Positions 41,164-47,749 of a stretch of 47,749 nucleotides of DNA are shown here, piece after piece (position 1 is the stretch's first letter; each line of letters opens with the position of its first letter). The DNA comes from Candidatus Zhuqueibacterota bacterium (GTDB lineage: Bacteria; Zhuqueibacterota; Zhuqueibacteria; Oceanimicrobiales; Oceanimicrobiaceae). The DNA is taken from NCBI GenBank assembly GCA_029262035.1, contig JAJDAE010000353.1:1-47749 (forward strand). Direction: 5' to 3'. The notes under the pieces were generated by a model. That model ran no database searches. It was not told the origin of the DNA and was given only the letters and a program-made list of their open reading frames with translations. Both the position numbers and the translations under genes were made by a program.

Positions 41164-42507
41164 ATGCCGGAATTCAGATACAAAGGAATCAATGTCGCAG
41201 GCAAGCCCATTCAGGGTATTCTTTTTAGCCCCGACATAAAAACGGTTAAGGCCAAAATTCGAGATGTGGTCAAAACCAAGGGCGTTAGAATTGATAGTAT
41301 TGATAAAAAAAATGCATATCTATACAAGGTGCGTCGCGGCACGGAAAAACCTATCTTCGGAGAGCAAAAGGCATTTTCTGAAAACGAGGTCCAAAATGCA
41401 CTTGTCAAGATGGGCTACAGGGTTTTTTACGTCCGCAAAAAATTACTTAATTTCAACTTTAAGGTTCCAACTAAAGATTTGGTTCTTTTTATCAGAATTA
41501 GCGCGGACTTATTAAAAGAAAAATTCCCTTATGATGAAATTCTGACACTTGTTGGACAAGATACAGAAAATAAGAGACTGCGTGAAGCACTGTTAGATAT
41601 TCAAAAAGATTTAAAAGCCGGAAATGAGGGGCAGATTGTATATGGCAAACATGCCGACGTTTTCGGCAGATTTACTTCTCACATGTTAGCAGTTGCCTCT
41701 ACCAGTGGCAATATGGCCGAAATTTATGAAAGTACTGCGAAGTTCCTGGAAAGAGACCAGGAATTCAAAAGCAACATCAGGTCAGTCATGGTCATGCCGG
41801 TTGTGGTTATGGGGGCAATGTTTATTGCCATGGGTTTCTATGTGATGTATATTTTCCCCCAAATGACAGAAATGCTAATTAAACATAATATTGACATCCC
41901 CCCTATGACCAAGTTCACTCTGGACTTAAGTCATTTTTTGCAGAATTACTGGTGGGGTGTTTTAATGCTCACGGTAGGGCCGATACTTTTCTTATTAAGC
42001 TGGATTAAAACCGAAAAAGGCCGCTATTTCTTCGACCAGAACATTATCGGAGTACCTGTCATCGGCTCACTTTTGCAAAAAACGAGTATAGAAATATTTT
42101 GCCGGGTTTTCTATTCATTATATAGTACTTCCGGTGAAAATGTTACCGCAATCCGTATTGCTGCAGAATCCTGCCGCAATAATTTTATTGAAAAACAAAT
42201 TAACAACTCTGTAATTCCACGCATGCTAAAAGACGGCAGGAGTTTTGTTGAATGCCTGGCAAGAACAAACTGCTTTACTGTAACCGCAGTACGACGCTTA
42301 AAATCCGGCGAAGAATCCGGTACACTGCGCGAAACGGCCAGGCAAATGGCCAATTATTATGAAAACGAAAATAAGCACAAAATGTCGCATCTTCTCGACA
42401 CAATAAATGTACTGGTTTCCGTTGTCATTACGTTACTTATTGTAGCATTAACATTAGTTTCATCCGAAATTGGTTTTGTCAGTCCACCATCACCGCTAAG
42501 TCATTAA
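41164..42507 (+). CDS. Type IV pilus/type II secretion inner-membrane platform protein (PilC/GspF-like)
   Basis: 447 residues. An N-terminal 120-residue cytoplasmic region (EFRYKGINVAGKPIQGILFS is the usual GspF start) precedes two T2SSF domains. Three membrane segments are seen near VMVMPVVVMGAMFIAMGFYV, WWGVLMLTVGPILFLLSWI and LLDTINVLVSVVITLLIVAL. The domains carry ASTSGNMAEIYESTAKFLER and LKSGEESGTLRETARQMANY, the repeated E-x-G motif of the family. It is the rotor-like platform between the assembly ATPases and the growing fibre. Confidence 0.94.
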   Translation: MPEFRYKGINVAGKPIQGILFSPDIKTVKAKIRDVVKTKGVRIDSIDKKNAYLYKVRRGTEKPIFGEQKAFSENEVQNALVKMGYRVFYVRKKLLNFNFKVPTKDLVLFIRISADLLKEKFPYDEILTLVGQDTENKRLREALLDIQKDLKAGNEGQIVYGKHADVFGRFTSHMLAVASTSGNMAEIYESTAKFLERDQEFKSNIRSVMVMPVVVMGAMFIAMGFYVMYIFPQMTEMLIKHNIDIPPMTKFTLDLSHFLQNYWWGVLMLTVGPILFLLSWIKTEKGRYFFDQNIIGVPVIGSLLQKTSIEIFCRVFYSLYSTSGENVTAIRIAAESCRNNFIEKQINNSVIPRMLKDGRSFVECLARTNCFTVTAVRRLKSGEESGTLRETARQMANYYENENKHKMSHLLDTINVLVSVVITLLIVALTLVSSEIGFVSPPSPLSH

Positions 42508-42517
42508 ATACAGAATT

Positions 42518-44368
42518 ATGATAAAAAAAATAGATAAAAAGACCGATCAGGACAAACCAACTATCACTGCGGAAATCAACCTCAGGCCGCAGACCAAAGG
42601 TCTTGGAAGATTGTCGCAAACTTTGATCGAAAAGGGCATTGTTTCTGAAAGTATCCTACAAGACGCTGTAGACACACAAAGTAGAGAACCGCGCAGTAGT
42701 AAGCGCAAACTTATTGATATATTGATTGATGATTTTAGCGTCAACCGAAATTCAATCTTTATTGAAATGTCAAAATTATATGGTTTCCAAATCATTAATT
42801 TGAATGAAGCGCAAGAAGACCGCGGGCGAATTGACTTCATTAAAGACATCGTTCACAAAATGCCGGAAGAGCTCTCCAATGAACTGCTGCAGAAAAAAGT
42901 AATTCCGTTTAAGTGGCATGAATTCAAGAAGGACGTGCTGGTTTTTGTAACCGGAGATCCTACTAATGAAGAATTTCATTCTCTTGCCAAAAAAATGAAA
43001 ATCGCAGACTTTGATATTGCGTATGCTCCGATTGAAGATATTCAAAACCTCATTCATGAAATCTTCTATTCAAACAATGAATTTTTGCAAAAGATTTTTG
43101 ACGATGCGGAAGAAATTGAAGTATTTGATGACAATAATAAGCAGGTCGATGAAGACGCTTTAGACAGCGAAATCAATAAAAGCCGTCTCGTAAATCTAAT
43201 TGAAGGAATGCTGGTTGAGGCAGTAAGAAGAAATGCCAGTGATATCCACGTTATACCTAAAGATGGAACCGCGACTGACATTTACTTTCGTATTGATGGA
43301 AAACTTATTCATTGGTATACGCAAACGGAAATACGACCTGAAGCGTTAATTGCTGTTGTAAAAGACCGGTCAGTCAACATCGATCGCTTTGACCGCTCAA
43401 TTGCACAGGATGGCTTTATTCAAAGAAAAGTCGATGGTTATTATATCAGGTTCCGTGTTTCGGTAATTCCCATTGTAGGTATCGAATTCGACCGAAAATT
43501 TGAGAGTGTTGTAATTCGTGTGCTTGATGACCGCAAAGTGATTACCGATCTCGAAAAAATCGGCTTGCAAAAGCGAGCGTTTAATGATTTTATAAAAGCT
43601 ATTGAGCAACCGCAAGGCATGGTCATTCTAACCGGCCCAACAGGAAGTGGAAAAAGTACAACTCTGGTCGCTGCCCTCAGCCATGTTACAGATTCCAGTA
43701 AAAATGTTTTGACTGTTGAGGAACCTGTGGAATACCTAATTGAGGGTGCCCGTCAAATTAAACTTAATCCAAAACTCAATTTTGACGGCGCACTGCGGTC
43801 CATATTGCGACACGATCCTGATATCGTTATGGTCGGAGAGATGAGAGACCTGAAATCTGCAGGAATTGCTATCTCCCTGGCCAACACAGGCCACCTCACC
43901 TTTTCCACCCTGCATACAAATGATGCAACGAGCGCGATTTCAAGGCTTTATATGCTTGGCGTTGAACCTTTCTTAATAGCCAATGCAATCAATCTGGTAA
44001 TGGCGCAAAGACTTGTTAGAAAGTTATGTGAAAATTGCAAAAGACCTTTGGAGAGTCCTGACCCCAATAAACTGATGGCCCTGGGTTTTAGCAAAGAAGA
44101 ACTGGCCAACACCGTATTTTACGAAGCTGTTGGTTGTGACCAATGCTATGATGGGTACAGAGGCCGCGTTGCAATCACTGAGGCTCTATACTTTGACCAG
44201 GAAATCAGAAAAGAGATTATCACAGCGAAAGATGATATAGACGAAGAAGCCATTAGAACTATTGCCGAACAAAATAACACATTAACTCTGAGAGCTTCCG
44301 GCCGGGAAAGAATTAAAGCCGGCACGACGACTATTGGAGAAATAATATCTGCAACTGTGGATGCTTAA
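42518..44368 (+). CDS. PilB/GspE-like assembly ATPase
   Basis: 616 residues. An MshE/T2SSE N-terminal domain (about 30-190, with RLSQTLIEKGIVSE) precedes the ATPase core: Walker A GPTGSGKSTT at about 372, Asp box, Walker B-like VGEMRDLKSA and His box HLTFSTLHTNDATSAI. A four-Cys zinc motif (CENCKRP and CDQCYDG) near the C-terminus is typical of extension ATPases of the PilB/GspE class. It powers fibre growth from the cytoplasmic face of the platform protein. Spacing to the platform gene is ten bases. Confidence 0.96.
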   Translation: MIKKIDKKTDQDKPTITAEINLRPQTKGLGRLSQTLIEKGIVSESILQDAVDTQSREPRSSKRKLIDILIDDFSVNRNSIFIEMSKLYGFQIINLNEAQEDRGRIDFIKDIVHKMPEELSNELLQKKVIPFKWHEFKKDVLVFVTGDPTNEEFHSLAKKMKIADFDIAYAPIEDIQNLIHEIFYSNNEFLQKIFDDAEEIEVFDDNNKQVDEDALDSEINKSRLVNLIEGMLVEAVRRNASDIHVIPKDGTATDIYFRIDGKLIHWYTQTEIRPEALIAVVKDRSVNIDRFDRSIAQDGFIQRKVDGYYIRFRVSVIPIVGIEFDRKFESVVIRVLDDRKVITDLEKIGLQKRAFNDFIKAIEQPQGMVILTGPTGSGKSTTLVAALSHVTDSSKNVLTVEEPVEYLIEGARQIKLNPKLNFDGALRSILRHDPDIVMVGEMRDLKSAGIAISLANTGHLTFSTLHTNDATSAISRLYMLGVEPFLIANAINLVMAQRLVRKLCENCKRPLESPDPNKLMALGFSKEELANTVFYEAVGCDQCYDGYRGRVAITEALYFDQEIRKEIITAKDDIDEEAIRTIAEQNNTLTLRASGRERIKAGTTTIGEIISATVDA

Positions 44369-44479
44369 AGAACAATTTTCAGCTTTTAAAGTGACCGCAA
44401 AATCTTGAACTATTTTAATGTTTTGCCAGGAAAAATTCTTAGCAAATAAACTTAAGACTTAACCAATAAAACAAAAAGT

Positions 44480-45712
44480 ATGAACTTCGGGGAAAGTAAA
44501 GAACTTTTAAGCAAACTGGCTGAAAACATGAAAAATCAGTTTGCCGGAGCCAATAGATGGAAGTTTATCGGTGAGTTATTAGATGACAATCCTGAGGAAG
44601 TCAAACTGCATTTAAAAACGCATTTCGACACCTTCTTGCTCAGGATGAAAACAAACGATGCTTCAGACATAGATTTGGGTGGCCCTGGTTGTCATGACAA
44701 AATTTGGTTTAGGCGATTTGGCATTAAAAGCCCTGATGAAAGCCTCCAGAAATACACATCCGACGAAACAGATATCCTCATTTTCAATCTACTGATTGAC
44801 TCTGACAGGAAACATTTATTTGAACAGCGTTACATCGACTTTTCCTATCGTGTTTATGATAAAGAACTGGATTACTGGACGCGTTTTAGAGCAACGGTGT
44901 ATTTTGATTTGACCCACCTAGCCGTAAACATGCGGCGCGTCAACGACACGGTCGTCAGTTTTCCGAAGCTTGGTTTCAATGAGCAAATCGCAAAAGTTTT
45001 AAGTCTTAAATATCAGAAGTCCGGTTTAATCTTGGTAACCGGAATTACCGGCTCCGGTAAAAGTACCACTCTGGACTCCATTATCGATGCCAATAACCGG
45101 ACGATGGAATCACACATTGTCATCATTGCAGACCCGATCGAATATGTTCATCAACCCAATAAATCTATTGTTAAGCATCGCGAGGTTGGGCGCGATGTCC
45201 GCTCTTTTAAAGAAGGTACGACACAGGCACTAAGACAAGATCCCGACATTATAATGATTGGTGAGATGCGTGATGCCGAAACAATTATGACTGTGCTTGA
45301 AGTCGTTGACAGCGGCCATAAAGTGTTTTCTACCCTTCATACTTCATCGGCTGTGGAAAGTATTGACAGAATACTTGGTGAAATTCCCACGAATGAACAA
45401 GAACGGATACGCAACCGGCTGGCGGACACTTTGAGCTGTGTGATTTCTCAAAAATTGATACCCAGCGAAGATGGAAAACGTGTTCTCGCGAAAGAAATTT
45501 TGCTTAACAACGGCTCTATTAAAACCGCCATTCGCAACAATAACCTTGGGGAAATTTATCAAATCATCCACCAATCAGGTGAACTGGGGATGAATACTAT
45601 GGAGCAAGATTTAGCACGACTTCATTCGGATAATAAAATTTCCTACTTTGAAGCATTTATCAATTCAAACAACAAAAAACGCTTAGAAGAACTGGTTAAA
45701 TACGATTATTAA
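44480..45712 (+). CDS. PilT-like retraction ATPase
   Basis: 410 residues with no zinc-Cys motif. A PAS-like N-terminal part (to about 165) precedes Walker A GITGSGKSTT (about 188), PIEYVHQPNKS, Walker B IMIGEMRDAET and His box HKVFSTLHTSSA. The C-terminal AIRNNNLGEIYQIIHQSG and GMNTMEQDLARL match PilT-type proteins. It should drive fibre disassembly, which points to a retractile type IVa-like pilus rather than a type II secretion system. The N-terminal region is longer and less conserved than in classical PilT. The 111-bp gap before it holds no clear signal. Confidence 0.93.
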   Translation: MNFGESKELLSKLAENMKNQFAGANRWKFIGELLDDNPEEVKLHLKTHFDTFLLRMKTNDASDIDLGGPGCHDKIWFRRFGIKSPDESLQKYTSDETDILIFNLLIDSDRKHLFEQRYIDFSYRVYDKELDYWTRFRATVYFDLTHLAVNMRRVNDTVVSFPKLGFNEQIAKVLSLKYQKSGLILVTGITGSGKSTTLDSIIDANNRTMESHIVIIADPIEYVHQPNKSIVKHREVGRDVRSFKEGTTQALRQDPDIIMIGEMRDAETIMTVLEVVDSGHKVFSTLHTSSAVESIDRILGEIPTNEQERIRNRLADTLSCVISQKLIPSEDGKRVLAKEILLNNGSIKTAIRNNNLGEIYQIIHQSGELGMNTMEQDLARLHSDNKISYFEAFINSNNKKRLEELVKYDY

Positions 45713-45715
45713 ACT

Positions 45716-47662
45716 ATGAACCCACGACACGCAATCGGAATAACAATCAATGGCAACGAAGTCAGAGCAGCCTTTCTAACTCTGGTGCGCGGAAAAGCCC
45801 GTATTAAAGCACTGGAATCGATAAAGCTTGAAGATACACTTGAAAATCTTGAAAAGGGGGATTCTGAAGCAATTAACGATCTTGAAAATGCATTTGACAT
45901 TCAAGAACCCAGACCAGAACCGGAAGAAAATGAGAACGAAGATTTTTCAAGCCATTCAAGTAAAGATAAAAATGTTAGCCTGGTTTATTCCTTGCTAGAT
46001 AAATTTCGAAACCAAAAATCGTCTGTTGCTATCAATACCCCTCACCTCACTGTTAAGTACGACTATCTTGATGGTGATCAAATACCCGGAAAAAAGAAGG
46101 GTGGTTTTTTTAAAGGAAAAGTGGACATTGGAGACGAAGACCAGAGCGATGACTCCAGACGTTCAGTTTACCTGTCAATTAGTGACGACAAACATTTAGA
46201 GGTTAACTACGAATATCATCCTTCCAGTATTGAACTCATCGAGGAAGTCAATCAGTTCAGATCAAGCAATTTAAACCTTGTTCTGATGGATACCAATGAA
46301 TTGGCGCTGGTAGATCTTGTCAACGAAATTTATAAATTTGAAAAAGATGACATTACAGCAATTGTCTATATAGAGCAAGACTTCTCCAGGGTGATTTTTT
46401 TAAAGGGCCGAGAAATCTATCACATCACGCCGATTGTTCACAAAGGCAGTATGTCAGACGATGTGCTCGAAGTCATTTACAGTAAAATGATTTTTGCTCA
46501 AGATCATTACTTTATCCCCGAATTCACAAAAATACTTGTCGCCGGCCATTCCTCACGCCTTAAAGCAAAATATTATTTCAGGCAGAAATTCCCATCGGCT
46601 ATAACAGGGTATTTAAATTCAAAAAAGATAGAATCTGACCTGCGCTTTAAAGACAGAGGGATGTTGTTTTCAAGGTATGCGGTACCCATTGCCCTTTCAT
46701 GGAAAGCACTTCAAAAAAATATTGTAAAATCTAAAAGCAACTTACTGCCAGACTACATCCTTGAAAGCAAAACCATTCCCAAGCTGGCTCTCCATGGGTA
46801 TGTGCTTTTAATTTTTCTGGCAGCAACGGCATTTTTCTTTTCCTGGGCTTTGGTCAAAAAGAATATAGAAATAACAGCAGTTGAAAATGACGTCAAGCAA
46901 ATGCGGACTCAAATTAAAAATAACACATCCCTAACAAACCGCGTTCACTCATTCGACGACAAAATTATCAACCTTGAACGTAGAATTGTTCTGGTTGATA
47001 GTTTCAGTAAAGGCTACGACGAAACCATTAGCTTTTTGCGGCGCTTAAACGATGGAATTGGTAAAACAAATGACATCTGGATAACTGACCTCAAAAAAAG
47101 TAAGCAGAGTATAAACTTAGCAGGTATGGCTTTAAAAAGAAATAAAATACCTCAACTTGTCAGTGAAATTGGCGGGGCAAATCTAAAAAAACAAACCAGG
47201 GCAAATTTTAATGGTCGTGATATTTACGCCTTTCAAATTGAAAAAAAGTTAGACGAAAAAGAGAAAAGTAAGTCATCTGACTTTCTTACTTTTTTATCCG
47301 GTAAACGCAAGAAAGTCAATGAAGAAGGAAATAGCAAATTAAATATTCAAAATGGTTCGACAGCCAAAATTGGCACTAACGGGCATGCTACAAATGGTCA
47401 CAGTCTCAACTATGCTTATGGCGTTCAAATTGGAAAGTTCGGTTCACAATTAGAGGCCAAAAGAAAATCATCCGAATACAAGAGCAAAGGATACCCTATT
47501 AGAATAAGTAAAATTAATACTAAAAGTACTCAGAATAAATATACGATTATTATAGGACAGTTTGAGACGCCCGAAACAGCAAAACAATTTCTGAATAACC
47601 TTGACCGGACTTCAACGGGGCAAGCAAGTAAAGTCGTTAAGTACAAAGTAAAATCATCATAA
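45716..47662 (+). CDS. PilM-PilN-SPOR fusion protein
   Basis: 648 residues. The start RHAIGITINGNEVRAAFLTL and the segments LVLMDTNELALVDLVNEIY and AIVYIEQDFSRVIFLKGRE follow the actin-like PilM fold (to about 350). One membrane helix (about 358-382) leads to a PilN-like periplasmic coiled coil and ferredoxin-like region (LRRLNDGIGKTNDIWITDL). The last 75 residues are a SPOR domain (YGVQIGKFGSQLEAK), which binds peptidoglycan strands stripped of peptides. PilM and PilN normally are two proteins joined through a short PilN tail. The fusion makes the link permanent and adds wall binding. Confidence 0.85.
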   Translation: MNPRHAIGITINGNEVRAAFLTLVRGKARIKALESIKLEDTLENLEKGDSEAINDLENAFDIQEPRPEPEENENEDFSSHSSKDKNVSLVYSLLDKFRNQKSSVAINTPHLTVKYDYLDGDQIPGKKKGGFFKGKVDIGDEDQSDDSRRSVYLSISDDKHLEVNYEYHPSSIELIEEVNQFRSSNLNLVLMDTNELALVDLVNEIYKFEKDDITAIVYIEQDFSRVIFLKGREIYHITPIVHKGSMSDDVLEVIYSKMIFAQDHYFIPEFTKILVAGHSSRLKAKYYFRQKFPSAITGYLNSKKIESDLRFKDRGMLFSRYAVPIALSWKALQKNIVKSKSNLLPDYILESKTIPKLALHGYVLLIFLAATAFFFSWALVKKNIEITAVENDVKQMRTQIKNNTSLTNRVHSFDDKIINLERRIVLVDSFSKGYDETISFLRRLNDGIGKTNDIWITDLKKSKQSINLAGMALKRNKIPQLVSEIGGANLKKQTRANFNGRDIYAFQIEKKLDEKEKSKSSDFLTFLSGKRKKVNEEGNSKLNIQNGSTAKIGTNGHATNGHSLNYAYGVQIGKFGSQLEAKRKSSEYKSKGYPIRISKINTKSTQNKYTIIIGQFETPETAKQFLNNLDRTSTGQASKVVKYKVKSS

Positions 47663-47666
47663 TATT

Positions 47667-47749
47667 ATGTTTGCAAAAAGAAACAGCTTAACATTAGTCT
47701 TAATTTGGATTGTGATACTCGCAGTCGGCACATTCTGGTATTTTCAAGA
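47667..47749 (+). CDS. PilO-like membrane protein, partial (cut by window end)
   Basis: An ATG five bases after the upstream stop opens a frame that stays open to the window edge (27 codons): a short basic start MFAKRNS and a membrane helix (LTLVLIWIVILAVGTFWYF). The size of the visible part and the place after a PilM/PilN gene suggest PilO, the alignment subcomplex partner. This is inferred from position and topology only. Confidence 0.6.
   Translation, partial: MFAKRNSLTLVLIWIVILAVGTFWYFQ

Noticed and set aside
41164-45712. Reading the PilC/PilB/PilT-like genes as a type II secretion system
   Set aside because: A PilT-type ATPase and PilM/PilN-like fusion are present, while no GspG-type pseudopilin set, GspC or secretin is seen. 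A type IV pilus-like machine fits better, though the secretin gene is outside the window.

Overview
The window looks like a chromosomal segment of a diderm (Gram-negative-type) bacterium with AT-rich DNA. LptE-like and Mla/MCE lipid-transport genes, several lipoproteins with lipoboxes, parvulin, AmiC-type amidase and SLT proteins all imply an outer membrane and a periplasm. The mix of sigma-54 regulators, partner-switching proteins, Hanks-type Ser/Thr kinases and a type IV pilus-like machine would fit an uncultivated FCB-group lineage such as Calditrichota/KSB1. That placement is inference, because there is no rRNA gene in the window. No tRNA, rRNA, CRISPR array, transposase or prophage gene was seen.

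Layout. From 1 to 18994 all genes are on the minus strand. They include a two-component pair (kinase cut by the window edge, OmpR-type regulator), an AlaX editing protein, a DUF1684-like lipoprotein, queF-queC, an AmiC-like amidase, a HAD phosphatase and an MFS transporter. A tightly packed run follows, read from uvrB (18994) through purD, an NAD epimerase, a sigma-54 activator, an LptE-like lipoprotein, an acidic TPR protein, an Xaa-Pro peptidase and a GT2 glycosyltransferase to a STAS protein (9080). One plus-strand gene for a membrane-anchored parvulin foldase (19149-20981) converges on the next block at a shared terminator.

From 21014 to 30570 the genes are again on the minus strand. A signalling group holds an NtrC-type regulator, a lytic transglycosylase, a GAF-like/DHp protein with no ATPase domain and a REC-histidine kinase. 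An Mla-type operon (permease, ATPase, MCE protein, lipoprotein) is preceded, apparently in one transcription unit, by a complete RsbU/RsbW/RsbV-like partner switch.

From 30978 to the right edge all genes are on the plus strand and form the most striking part. A near-perfect sigma-54 promoter with an upstream inverted repeat precedes genes for a transmembrane Ser/Thr kinase with PEGA repeats, a two-FHA protein with a predicted beta-propeller between two membrane segments, a membrane-anchored PP2C phosphatase, a membrane TPR protein, and a TPR/degenerate-cyclase/pseudokinase fusion. Directly after come a pilin-like protein with a two-residue leader and a mRNA-stabiliser-like 5' region, a GspF/PilC platform, a PilB/GspE assembly ATPase, a PilT-like ATPase, a PilM-PilN-SPOR fusion and the start of a PilO-like gene.

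Working model (inference): the kinase, FHA and phosphatase triad resembles the threonine-phosphorylation pathway that controls type VI secretion, but here it is joined to a type IV pilus-like machine. It would be expressed under sigma-54 and sense the envelope through its extracytoplasmic PEGA and propeller domains. The TPR-pseudokinase would act as a scaffold between signalling and motor.
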